From Chloroflexaceae bacterium (lineage in GTDB: Bacteria; Chloroflexota; Chloroflexia; Chloroflexales; Chloroflexaceae), in NCBI GenBank assembly GCA_025057155.1, contig JANWYD010000010.1, positions 166,061-230,060 on the forward strand: a stretch of DNA of 64,000 bases. The letters are read 5' to 3'. The notes under the pieces were generated by a model. That model ran no database searches. It saw only the letters and a list, made by a program, of their open reading frames with translations, and was not told the origin of the DNA. Shown here in pieces: positions 54,892-63,251 of the stretch; the stretch's first letter is position 1, and each line of letters begins with the position of its first letter. The position numbers were made by a program, and so were the translations under genes.

Positions 54892-55914
54892 ATGATCATC
54901 TCGCGCACCCCCCTGCGGATCAGCTTTGTTGGAGGCGGAAGCGACCTGGCTGCGTTCTACCGTCACGAACCGGGGGCCGTAGTCAGCGTGGCGATCAACA
55001 AGTACATTTATATCACGGTTAATGCCAAGTTTGATCATCAAATCCGCGCGAGCTATTCGGTCACCGAGATTGTGGACCATGTTGACGACCTGAAGCACCA
55101 GCTTATTCGCGAGGCGCTCAAACTGGTCGGCTGCAAGCGTGGCATCGAGATCACCTCAATCTCCGACATCCCCTCCCAGGGCACCGGGCTGGGTTCCTCC
55201 AGCACATACACCGTTGGTTTGCTCAATGCCTTGCATGCCTATTACGGACGGCATGCCGGGGCCGAGCGGCTGGCCCGTGAGGCTTGCTGGATCGAGATCG
55301 AGCGCTGTGGCGAGCCGATTGGCAAGCAGGACCAGTATATTGCCGCCTACGGAGGCTTGCAGTTTATTCAGTTTAATCCTGACGAAAGCGTGTTTGTTGA
55401 TCCGGTGATCTGTAAGCCCGAGACCAAACGGCAACTTGAGGCCCGTCTGATGATGCTCTACACCGGTGTAACGCGACAGACCTCAGGGATCCTGAAGGAA
55501 CAGCGCGCCAACACTGAGCAGGACAGCTCCCGGCGCCTTGCCCTGCGCGAGATGGTGGCGCTGGCCCACGATCTGCGCGCTGCGCTGGTGGCGGATGATC
55601 TGACGGCGTTTGGCGAAATCCTGCACGAGGGTTGGATGCGTAAACGCACCCTGGCCTCGGGGATCAGCAACGGGCAGATTGACGTCTGGTACGAACGGGC
55701 GCGAGAAGCAGGAGCGATAGGCGGGAAGATCCTCGGCGCCGGCGGCGGGGGCTTCCTGCTACTCTACGCTCCCGAGGAGCGCCACGAGGCCATTCGGGCC
55801 GCGTTGCCCGGCCTGCGGCAGGTGCCGGTGCTGTTTGAGCCACAGGGGAGCAAGATTATCTACGTCGAAGAATCCTCGACCCATCCGCATGATGGCCGCA
55901 GCGTAGCAAAATAA
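54892..55914 (+). CDS. hddA: GHMP kinase, D-glycero-alpha-D-manno-heptose-7-phosphate kinase type
   Basis: The 340-residue protein has a GHMP N-terminus (IISRTPLRISFVGGGSDLA), the ATP-binding loop GTGLGSSST (97-105) and the C-terminal motif ILGAGGGGFLLL. Full length and the MIISRTPLRISF start match HddA heptose kinases rather than galactokinase or homoserine kinase. It phosphorylates heptose-7-phosphate at C1, before GmhB-type dephosphorylation, in GDP-heptose synthesis. AAGGG lies 6 nt upstream of ATG. It is the first plus-strand gene and is divergent from the exopolysaccharide cluster. Confidence 0.87.
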   Translation: MIISRTPLRISFVGGGSDLAAFYRHEPGAVVSVAINKYIYITVNAKFDHQIRASYSVTEIVDHVDDLKHQLIREALKLVGCKRGIEITSISDIPSQGTGLGSSSTYTVGLLNALHAYYGRHAGAERLAREACWIEIERCGEPIGKQDQYIAAYGGLQFIQFNPDESVFVDPVICKPETKRQLEARLMMLYTGVTRQTSGILKEQRANTEQDSSRRLALREMVALAHDLRAALVADDLTAFGEILHEGWMRKRTLASGISNGQIDVWYERAREAGAIGGKILGAGGGGFLLLYAPEERHEAIRAALPGLRQVPVLFEPQGSKIIYVEESSTHPHDGRSVAK

Positions 55915-56014
55915 GGACCGCTCCTGTTCTGCTGCACGACCAGGGCGAGGACAAACTGGCGTCCGTCGCGCGTAACCCTCCGGGTTGCGGGTCTGTGTTT
56001 CCCGGCCGGTGCGG

Positions 56015-56165
56015 TGATCAGTAGTCTGTAAACAAAGTCTTGCGCTCAACCCCCACCCCCTCCCCAACCCTCCCCCGCCGGGGGAGGGCGCCCGCCTCCT
56101 CCTCCCAGGGGGGGAGGCTGGGAGGGGGGCGGAAATGCCAGGAAACTTACTTTACAGACTAATCA
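56015..56165. repeat. palindromic G/C-rich intergenic element, copy 1
   Basis: The element is bounded by inverted ends: AGTCTGTAAAC near 56024 and TTTACAGACTAATCA at 56151-56165. Its interior has a CCCTCCCCAACCCTCCCCC block, a CCGCCGGGGGAGGG hairpin and a G-rich right arm. A related element in opposite orientation is at 61987-62140. Confidence 0.75.
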
Positions 56166-56216
56166 GAGAGCCGGCTTTCTCGGCATGCTAATCAGAGAGC
56201 CGGCTTTCTCGGCATG
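56159..56216. repeat. perfect 29-bp tandem duplication
   Basis: Two identical 29-bp units (56159-56187, 56188-56216) each contain GAGAGCCGGCTTTCTC, a near-palindrome. The first unit overlaps the right end of the palindromic element. Confidence 0.9.
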
Positions 56217-56480
56217 CTCTTGAGGGGCAAGGGCGTGGGAACCCGCGCAATGGCCCACACCCCTCCGACCGGCTATTTTCAGTCAGCTTGTTTATCAGAG
56301 GGTGCGGCCGTCCCAGAGCCTGATAGGGTAGAGGTATGGGGAAACCTGGTGTACCGATTTGTTGTTGTCACCCGTTGCCAGCGGCTTGCCGGCCCTGCCA
56401 CGGGGCGTAATAGTAAAAAATTAGTTAAAACGGGACCTTTGGCCGATTGCGGCGAGCGCCCTCGTCTGGCAAACTGGCGG

Positions 56481-56497
56481 TGGTATGGTCCATACCA
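56481..56497. promoter_or_regulatory. 17-bp perfect dyad, possible operator
   Basis: TGGTATGG-T-CCATACCA is a perfect 8-bp inverted repeat with a one-base centre, 208 nt upstream of the secreted CBM9-like gene at 56705. Dyads of this kind are typical of dimeric repressor sites, but no regulator gene is adjacent. Confidence 0.45.
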
Positions 56498-56693
56498 GCG
56501 GAGTACTTATGGAGGTGCGCGCCTGACATCTTCGCTGTCATCCTTGCTATGTCTGAAGACTGCGGATCAGCCGTCGCCCTTCTCCGTCGGAAGACATCGG
56601 ACGCGCGCCTCCCCGGCTCCGCTCTACCTGCACTGAGCAGTTGGCCCTGGTGATATGACCACGGGACAGCATCCCTGCGAACCAACCTGTCCC

Positions 56694-56699
56694 AGGAGG
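56694..56699 (+). promoter_or_regulatory. ribosome binding site AGGAGG deciding the start
   Basis: AGGAGG at 56694-56699, 5 nt before ATG 56705, decides against the GTG at 56699 as start, because that GTG overlaps the site itself. Confidence 0.8.
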
Positions 56700-56704
56700 T
56701 GTCA

Positions 56705-58138
56705 ATGCGCTCGTTTGGACCCGGTCCGATGATTGTTGGACTGCTGTTGACGCTGGCAACTATCATTACCGTCGTCGCGGCGCCGCTCATGGCGTCCCGA
56801 ACCGTTTATCTGCCCCTCGTGGTTGGATCGCCGGGCAGCGCTCCCGTGACTGCGGGAGCGCTGCGGGTCAATGCGCCGTACTTCGCGGTAGCCGACGTTG
56901 ATGAGCGCTTTTCCGAACTGGCTATCTTCTGGTTTGGCGCCGTGACGCCAACCCAGAATTACGCCGATGTGCGTCTGGGATACAACGACACAGAGTTATA
57001 TGTATATGTCGCGGTCTTTGACCGGCGGCTCTGGTACGACACGACCCCGGAGCGCGCCGATCTGAGCGCCTGGGACGCGGTGACGCTCTATCTGGACACT
57101 GCGAATGGCGCCAGGGTAAGCGGGAACAGCCACCGGTTTGTGGCCCAGTTCAGCGGCAGCGGCGGCGCGCAGTACCAGGCCGCGTATCGCGCGAGTGGCG
57201 GAGGCTGGGCCCCCGCCACTACGGCCTTCACCACCCGTCCAGGATGGCGCGGGGAGTGGATGAATGACGAGACCGACGATCGCGGCTGGGCTATGACCTT
57301 CCGCATTCCTTTCAGCAGTCTTGGTCTCAGCAGGCGGCCAGACGACGGGGCTCTGTGGCGGATGGCGCTGGCCCTTCATGACCGCGACGACCAGGCCGGA
57401 ACGCCCATTGCGGATCAGTTCTGGCCCCCGGCGGCGGATTTCCAGGCGCCGTCCACGTGGGGCACGCTCAGATTCGGCCTGCCGGCCTATACGCCTCCGG
57501 CGGTTGCATCGTCGCAGACGATCACGATCCGTCACGGCCTGAACGGGGCCGTGGTTCCCGACGTGGGTGTAGGCGGGGGCGCGGTATGCGGCGACGGGCT
57601 GGATTTCTGGAGCGAGTGGGGTGTTTCGACGCGAGAGGCGGGCAAGCCCGATTTCAACGTCCAGAATCAGTCGGATATTGCTGACTGGCCGTGTTTCGCC
57701 AAGTATTACGTAACGTTCCCCCTGGACCAGTTGCCCTCGGGCAGGGCAATCGTCTCGGCCAGGCTGGTGCTGCATCAGTTCGGCAATTCAGAACCGAGCC
57801 AGGCGCGGCCGTCACTGATCCAGGCCCTTACCGTTGGCGCCGACTGGAACGAGCGGACCACGAACTGGAACAACGCGCCGCTGGCGACGGAGAACGTTGG
57901 CGCGGGTTGGGTTGAACCACTGGCGACCTTCTCAGGCTGGCCGGGGGTGCGGCGCGAGATTGATGTCACGCGCGGCGTAGCCGAGGCCTACGCCGCGCGC
58001 ACGCCGCTGCGCCTGGCCCTCTACTCGGCGGATAGCGCCTATCACAGCGGCAAGTACTTCGTATCCTCGGACACCGGCGACTGGAACGCCGTGGCCCGTC
58101 CGACGCTGGTGGTGACCATCGGCGCGCCGGCGCGGTGA
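56705..58138 (+). CDS. secreted CBM9-like / DNRLRE domain protein
   Basis: The 477-residue protein has an N-terminal signal (IVGLLLTLATIITVVAAPLM) followed directly by SRTVYLPLVV. A CBM9/DOMON-like domain (about 60-260, with NDTELYVYVAVFDRRLWYD and WAMTFRIPFSSLG) and a C-terminal DNRLRE/CBM96-like domain (about 280-475, with ARLVLHQFGNS, DWNERTTNWNNAP and EIDVTRGVAEAYAA) come next. These bind carbohydrate or act as extracellular modules. The YLPLV motif placed near the N-terminus contrasts with its C-terminal place in two other secreted proteins of the window. ATG 56705 is fixed by AGGAGG. Confidence 0.78.
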   Translation: MRSFGPGPMIVGLLLTLATIITVVAAPLMASRTVYLPLVVGSPGSAPVTAGALRVNAPYFAVADVDERFSELAIFWFGAVTPTQNYADVRLGYNDTELYVYVAVFDRRLWYDTTPERADLSAWDAVTLYLDTANGARVSGNSHRFVAQFSGSGGAQYQAAYRASGGGWAPATTAFTTRPGWRGEWMNDETDDRGWAMTFRIPFSSLGLSRRPDDGALWRMALALHDRDDQAGTPIADQFWPPAADFQAPSTWGTLRFGLPAYTPPAVASSQTITIRHGLNGAVVPDVGVGGGAVCGDGLDFWSEWGVSTREAGKPDFNVQNQSDIADWPCFAKYYVTFPLDQLPSGRAIVSARLVLHQFGNSEPSQARPSLIQALTVGADWNERTTNWNNAPLATENVGAGWVEPLATFSGWPGVRREIDVTRGVAEAYAARTPLRLALYSADSAYHSGKYFVSSDTGDWNAVARPTLVVTIGAPAR

Positions 58139-58216
58139 ACGGGAGAGAGCGTTTCCCGCCATCGGAAAGGCGACAGGGTTGCAGCCACAGTCTGGATACG
58201 GTCGCGTGTCGGGCCG

Positions 58217-58251
58217 GGGGTGAGGGAGAAACCCGCTTTCTCCCTCACCCC
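58217..58251 (+). terminator. 15-bp perfect hairpin downstream of the CBM9-like gene
   Basis: Arms GGGGTGAGGGAGAAA (58217-58231) and TTTCTCCCTCACCCC (58237-58251) are perfect over 15 bp with a 5-nt loop, 78 nt past the stop. A short TGTTT follows on the plus strand, so an intrinsic terminator is likely. Confidence 0.7.
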
Positions 58252-58266
58252 TGTTTACCTTGCATA

Positions 58267-58305
58267 GCGGAACGCATCCTGAGCCTGTCCCGGGATGCGT
58301 TTCGC
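58267..58305. other. second hairpin, 12 of 13 bp paired
   Basis: Arms GCGGAACGCATCC (58267-58279) and GGATGCGTTTCGC (58293-58305) pair with one mismatch around a 13-nt loop. No T-run follows. It sits between the previous terminator and the tRNA promoter. Confidence 0.5.
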
Positions 58306-58370
58306 CCCTCACCCTGCGAGAGGTCCAGGTCAGCGCGGCATGGTTTGCGGCCCCGTGAGAACAGCCGGCA

Positions 58371-58399
58371 TTGCGCCACAGGGGCATCTGTGGTACACT
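58371..58399 (+). promoter_or_regulatory. tRNA promoter, TTGCGC-17-TACACT
   Basis: TTGCGC (58371-58376) and TACACT (58394-58399), the latter within TGTGGTACACT, are exactly 17 nt apart, placing the transcription start about 4 nt before the tRNA. Confidence 0.65.
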
Positions 58400-58409
58400 C
58401 ACGGTGCCT

Positions 58410-58485
58410 GCCCCCGTAGCTCAGAGGATAGAGCAGCGGTTTCCTAAACCGCGTGTCAGCCGTTCGAGTCGGCTCGGGGGCGCCA
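58410..58485 (+). tRNA. tRNA-Arg (anticodon CCT)
   Basis: The 76-nt cloverleaf is complete. The acceptor arms GCCCCCG/CGGGGGC pair fully, the discriminator is G and CCA is encoded (58483-58485). The anticodon stem GCGGT/ACCGC encloses TTCCTAA, giving anticodon CCT, which reads AGG. The T-arm contains GTTCGAGTC. Good upstream promoter and downstream terminator. It marks the border to a more variable region. Confidence 0.97.
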
Positions 58486-58492
58486 GCAGCAG

Positions 58493-58537
58493 AACGCGGC
58501 AAACCGGCCCGCGCCCGGTTGCCGCGTTCGTCGTTTG
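58493..58537 (+). terminator. intrinsic terminator of tRNA-Arg
   Basis: Arms AACGCGGCAAACCGG (58493-58507) and CCGGTTGCCGCGTT (58515-58528) pair over 14 bp with one bulged A; TCGTTTGTT follows on the plus strand. Confidence 0.8.
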
Positions 58538-58733
58538 TTCGCCCAGGATGCAATTCATCGCTCATTCCCTCCGTACCAGCCGGGCGAGGGCGCGCGCGTC
58601 GCCGTCCTCGCCCCGGTCGTCGCTCCGCCTCCGCAGCGCCTCGCTGCCGGAGAAGATGTAGCGCGGAGCGTGCCAGGGAACGGCAAGGATGAGCCGTATA
58701 CGTCAATTCAAAATCCAAAATCCAAAATGGATA

Positions 58734-61490
58734 TCACTCCCAGCACCGTCCCGTCTCCACGATCGCCCGTGCCAGCGCCGCCACTGCCGGCTGCCCGTGG
58801 CGCTCGGCGAGCGCCACGATCCACGGCGCCAGCGCGGTGAGATCATCGAGCAGCGCCGGGCGACCGCGGCGGGCAAGGCAGCGCAACATCTCGGCGAAGC
58901 GATCGGTGGCTTCGCTGCATGCCTCGGCGAGGTGGGGGGCGAGGGCGCCCAGCTCCGCGGCGCGGTTATCCTCACCTTCGGCGGCGCGGGCGGCGGCGAG
59001 GGCCTCGCCCAGCACCTGCACCCGGTCGGCAGGGGGAAGGCGGGGGGCGAGGGCGCTCAGCGCCCCGGCGCGCCTCCCCTCATCCTGGATGGCGCGGGCG
59101 GCGGCGAGGGCCTCGCCCAGCACCTGCACCTGGTCGGCGGGCGGCAGGCGGGGGGCGAGGGCGGCGAGCGCCCCGGCGCGCCTCCCCTCATCTTCGATGG
59201 CGCGGGCGGCGGCGAGGGCCGCGCCCAGCACTTCTACCTGGTCGGCAGGCGGCAGGCGGGGGGCGAGGGCGCCCAGCGTCCGGGCGCGCCTCTCCTCATC
59301 TTTGAGGGCGCGGGCAGCGGCGAGGGCCGCGCCCAGCACTTCTACCTGGTCGGCAGGCGGCAGGCGGGGGGCGAGGGCGGCGAGCGCGGTGAGCGCCCCG
59401 GCACGCCTCTCCTCATCTTTGAGGGCGCGGGCGGCGGCAAGGGCCTCGCCCAGCAGCGCTTCCGGCAGATGGGGGGCGAGGGCGCCCAGCGCCCCGGCGC
59501 GCCTCCCCTCATCTTCGATGGCGCGGGCGGCGGCGAGGGCCTCGCCCAGCAGCGCTTCCGGCAGGCGGGGGGCGAGGGCGGCGAGCGCCTCGGCGCGCCT
59601 CCCCGCATCTTCGATGGCGCGGGCGGCGGCGAGGGCCGCGCCCAGCAGTGGTTCTGGGAGATGGGGGGCGAGGGCGGCGAGCGCCTCGGCGCGATACTGT
59701 TCATCGTCAATCGCCCGCGCCACCTCCAGCGCCCGTTCCCACGGCAGGGCGATGCCCTCTTCGAGCAGCGCATCGAGGCACGCCGCCCGCTTCTGCGCCT
59801 CCGGCATCTGCGCAATCGTCTCCAAGGCTGCCGCGGGGCTCCATTTGGCCTCCGGTGTGCCCACCTTCACCAGTTGTACCAGCAACTCCGGGAACAGGTT
59901 GCCGGCCCGGCTGCGCAGGCTCGCCGCGATCAGCGCGCAGCGCAGCATCAACCCCAGGTCGTTCTGCTCCGCGGCATGGCGCCAGAGGACGTCGAGGTCG
60001 CTCAGGTAGCCGGTGTCGCTCCCCTCGGCGGCGTGGCGCGCCGCCTGCCAGGGTTGGAGGTAACGCTGCCCATCGGTGCCTGGCGCCATTTCGGTCAACA
60101 CGCGCCGTATGCTCTCCCATTCGCCCGCATTGCGCAGGTGGGCGATCCAGAACTGCCGCAGGTAGTCGGGCAGGGGCCGGCTACGGTCGGCGTACCACGC
60201 ATTGCCGTAGGCGATCAGCCGCTGCTGGAGCCGCTCGCGATCCTTCGGCGGGTAGATCTGTTCGAGGAAGACCTCGCGCAGGCGCTGGTGGCTGAAGACG
60301 TAGGTGTGCTCGCCGACGGTGATGACGAAGCGGGCGACTTCATCATCGTGGACAGCATCAACAATGTCACTCTGCTGAACGAAGACCTCCGGCGCCAGCG
60401 CCTGCAGATCGTCGCTGGTCAGCGGGCCGTAGGCCGCCGCGCACAGCGCCAGCAGTTCGCGGATGGCCCGGCTGGCCTGCCGGCGCTGCCGCAGCGTCTC
60501 CACCCAGTCCGTGAGGAAGGCTTCGAGGCCGGGCGGGCGCCGGGTCAACGACTCCGGCGCGATCTGGCCGCCGGTGAGCGCCTTGATCAGCAGGTTGGCG
60601 GTCAGCGGGTCGCCCTCGCTGACCCGGTAGAACTGGGCGACGAAGTTCGGGTCGGCGGCGCGCGCGGCCAGCGCCGGACCGCTCTGGCGGAGCAGGGCGG
60701 CGATCGCGGGCAGGTCGAGCGCGCGCAGGTCGAGCTGCTGCACCGCCGCGGCGTTCCAACCCAGATGGTGCAGCCAGTCCTCACGGGTAGCGTTGGCCCG
60801 TTGCCGCGCCGAGACGACGATCTTGAGCCCGGTCTGCGGCGGTGCGGCGCAGAGCGGGCCGACCGTCCAGCCAATCGCTTCGTCAATGCCGTCGAGCACG
60901 ACCAGCGCCTGCGCGCCGTCGGGCAGCTCGCGGCGCAGGTAGTCGGCGATCAGGGCGCGCAGGCTGGTGGGTGCCTGGTCGTAGGCGCGGAACTGCTCCA
61001 GATCCTGGTGCAGGTCGGCGAGGCCCTGCGCGAGCAGGCTCAGGGCCGTCTGCTCGCCGGCGGTCTGGTAGCGAATGCTGACCGGCGCGAAGATGATGCG
61101 CTACTGCGGCTGCTGCCGCTGCACGCGGGCGATCCAGCGGACGAGCAGGGCGGTCTTGCCGATGCCGGTCGGCGCGACGAGCAGACCGAACGGGTAGCGC
61201 GGGTCGGCGAGAAAGGCGTCGAGGGCGGCCAGTTCCGCGTCGCGCCCGCCGAAGACATCGGCGGCGTAGTGCTCGATCAGCGGGCGCACCAGCGAGCTGA
61301 GATTGACCGGCAGGGGGCGCAGGATCTCCTGATAGATGGCCTGGGCGCCACGACCGATGGCGATGGCTCTGCCGCTGACATCGCCAGTGGTGATCTTTTC
61401 GCCGCCGACGTAATCGCCGCCGGGCCGGGTGAGGTTGCCGCCTGATGGAGTGATGTCGTGGCCGGATTGCGTGGCGGGTTCGTCGCCCAT
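58734..61490 (-). pseudogene. NACHT/STAND NTPase with HEAT-like repeats, broken by one amber codon
   Basis: One continuous frame of 918 codons is interrupted by a single TAG at 61101-61103 (codon 130). Before it are an N-terminal GGDYVGGEKITTGDVSG segment, a conserved VFGGRDAEL, and Walker A APTGIGKT (106-113). After it, in the same frame, are FAPVSIRYQTAGEQTA, Walker B LVVLDGIDE (about 196-204), a helical region, and eight HEAT-like repeats at the C-terminus. STAND NTPases act as signalling or anti-phage switches. The amber codon probably replaces a TGG, making the gene inactive unless suppressed or a sequencing error. Internal restart at GTG 60899 would lack Walker A. Confidence 0.85.
58881..59729 (-). 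repeat. eight HEAT-like coding repeats of 32-40 residues
   Basis: Eight repeats share LAAARAxxDExRRAxALxAL followed by APRLPEALLGEA (three 32-residue units) or APRLPPADQVEVLGAA (longer units of 36 and 39). The last is divergent, about 40 residues. DNA identity between neighbours is high. In other STAND proteins such repeats are sensor domains. Confidence 0.85.
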
Positions 61491-61846
61491 ACGCTTGATA
61501 TGGAGCGATTGCTTCGCGGAGGCCGCCGCAAGCGCAGCGCGCCGGTGGGAATGGCGCCTGGCAGTTCAGGATGCGGATCGGCGCCTGGCGCCGCCGGGTG
61601 TCACCGCCGCCGATGGTTGCCACCGGGTCGCGCCGGTCAAGGTCCGGAGCGCCCTGATCATAGCATAGTTTGATCTGTTTGCATAGGTATGAACGGGAGG
61701 CAGGGCCACGTCGAAGGCCCGGCTGAAGGCCCGCACCCTCTGTCCCGTGGCACGCCCCTGAGCGGGCTGTGCATGCGTTTAGCTCGGTGGCGAATGAGGA
61801 TTACGAATATGAACCGGTATCCGCCATGTAGCCCGGCAGCGAATGA

Positions 61847-61926
61847 GGAGCCGGACTCCCTCCCCCGGCGGGGGAGGGTTGGGGAGGGGGCGGGGTTGCC
61901 GAAAAACTTCGTTTACAGACCAATCA
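61847..61926. repeat. palindromic element, half copy
   Basis: The 80-nt segment from GGAGCCGGACTCCCTCCCCC to TTTACAGACCAATCA matches the right half of the 61987-62140 element with a few differences. The left half is missing. Confidence 0.7.
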
Positions 61927-61986
61927 GCCGCGGGCTACCGATGCGAAGCCCGCCTGCGCGGGCCAGACCGGATGGATTTCTGAACA

Positions 61987-62140
61987 ATCATCACTGGTCT
62001 GTCAGGCAAGGTTCCTGCCATTTCCGCCCCCCTCCCAACCTCCCCCCGTTGGGGGGAGGAGCCGGATTCCCTCCCCCGGCGGGGGAGGGTTGGGGAGGGG
62101 TGGGGGGGGTTAGCTAAAAACTCTGTTTACACACTAATCA
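61987..62140. repeat. palindromic element, copy 2 (opposite orientation to copy 1)
   Basis: Left end GGTCTGTCAGGCAAGG (from 61996) corresponds to the reverse complement of copy 1's right end; the right end is CTCTGTTTACACACTAATCA. The interior has CCCCCCTCCCAACCTCCCCC and a CCCTCCCCCGGCGGGGGAGG hairpin. No transposase lies within it. Confidence 0.75.
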
Positions 62141-62305
62141 ATCGCCGTAGCAGATGAGGCAAGGGTGTTTTGAGAGACTCTGGCGGATTGCTGGCCGTAG
62201 CGGGCAACCTGCCGGGGCGCGGCAGTCGCACGCCGAGCGCCAGCGAAATATATCGGCAGCACGCGATGGTTAGCCGCTTCACGTCCGGTCAATGGGGTTT
62301 TTCAG

Positions 62306-62932
62306 TCACGGCAGGTTCGGCCGTTTCTGTTGCCAGAGATAATTCAGAAGAAGATTGCCGTATAAAATGCATAAATTGAGCCGTTGAAACAACCCTGTAT
62401 ACCGTAATATCCCGGTAGTGCGACTCTCAGACAGAAGGAATGCCGCAGACGGGAGTATTGCAGCGGGGAATAGTATGGCATTCAGAACCTTTAGCCGGCC
62501 AAACTCATCAATCCACAAGGCCCAGAGAGGATTCAACATCAAAAAGAGAAAACCAATTCCAGAGGCGATTCCATGGATTTTGCCTGATATTGTTTCTTCG
62601 ACATCTGAGGGATCTTCGGGGAAAATTCCGGCAAGGATTGAGCCAATTCCAAACAGAGTAATTCCGAGAAGAAATAAGACATGGCTCCATCGCATCTTCT
62701 GAAATGCCAGGGCTTGTCCTACGGCAAATACAAGCAGCAAGCCGCCAACCGCCGCCAGGGCGGCGCCTTGCTGCTGTTGCACGGGACTGCGCGAAGTTCC
62801 CAATGTGCTGATAGTGTCATGTAAATGACTGTAACCGGGATACCGTGTTGCCAGCGCCACGGGCGCTATGAGGTCAATGCATATCGCGATGATTAAGACG
62901 GAAAGAAAACTATGGAATTGGCGCTTGTGCAT
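62306..62932 (-). CDS. DUF998-family membrane protein
   Basis: The 208-residue protein has about six hydrophobic segments and the family features RYPGYSHLHDTISTLGTS, FPEDPSDVEE and SGKIHGIASGIGF. It ends with RYTGLFQRLNL. Function of DUF998 proteins is unknown. Codon use is more AT-rich than the neighbours, which suggests recent acquisition. AGGGGA lies about 10 nt upstream of ATG 62932. Confidence 0.85.
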   Translation of the reverse strand: MHKRQFHSFLSVLIIAICIDLIAPVALATRYPGYSHLHDTISTLGTSRSPVQQQQGAALAAVGGLLLVFAVGQALAFQKMRWSHVLFLLGITLFGIGSILAGIFPEDPSDVEETISGKIHGIASGIGFLFLMLNPLWALWIDEFGRLKVLNAILFPAAILPSAAFLLSESRTTGILRYTGLFQRLNLCILYGNLLLNYLWQQKRPNLP

Positions 62933-63122
62933 TCGTATTCATTCCCCTGGGATGCGAGATTTCTGATGTTCTCGTCCGATTTCGATTATACGACCACTCC
63001 ATAATACTGTATGGCGGCTAACAAATGGCAATACCGCAAGGTCAGGAGTGGCCGCGGAACGGCGCTTCCTGCCGCCCGGGATCGCAACTGGCCGGCGAGA
63101 TGAGGCAGCATGTGGTTGAGAC

Positions 63123-63159
63123 GCGCCAGCCGGCCTGGCGTCGCCGGGCTGGCTGGCGC
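63123..63159 (-). terminator. hairpin at the end of the moaD operon
   Basis: Arms GCGCCAGCC (63123-63131) and GGCTGGCGC (63151-63159) are perfect; the loop carries further pairing (CCGGC/GCCGG). It touches the stop codon of the mini-ORF on the minus strand. Confidence 0.55.
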
Positions 63160-63251
63160 TATCGGGCCTGTACCGCCCCGCCCAGATCCACCGGCCAGTC
63201 CCTCAGCAGGCGGATCGGCAAGCCGTGAAGGTCGTGGATGCGCGTCTCCAT
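63159..63251 (-). CDS. 30-residue mini-ORF coupled to the moaD-like gene
   Basis: ATG 63251 overlaps the TGA of the moaD-like gene by one base and is preceded by GGAGGG. The peptide begins METRIHDLHGLPIRLL and contains RDWPVDLGG, then stops at TAG 63159-63161. It is either a real small protein of an AOR operon or the N-terminal remnant of a truncated gene; no family is recognised. Confidence 0.35.
   Translation of the reverse strand: METRIHDLHGLPIRLLRDWPVDLGGAVQAR

Larger units (their letters stand above)
61491..62305. other. 815-nt intergenic region with palindromic elements
   Basis: No gene was convincing on either strand; the 61689-62117 plus frame crosses G/C-rich repeats and is unlikely to be real. 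The region contains a half copy and a full copy of the palindromic element. The start of the NACHT gene lacks a ribosome site, so regulation cannot be read. Confidence 0.5.

Noticed and set aside
61101..61103. amber codon as pyrrolysine or recoding site
   Set aside because: No recoding element or Pyl context is visible; a nonsense mutation is simpler.
58689..61445. 918-residue plus-strand open frame antisense to the NTPase
   Set aside because: Composition is low-complexity and repetitive; it is the shadow of a GC-rich repeat-coding gene with recognisable Walker motifs on the minus strand.
61689..62117. 142-residue plus-strand frame
   Set aside because: Crosses palindromic repeats; proline/glycine-rich with no domain.
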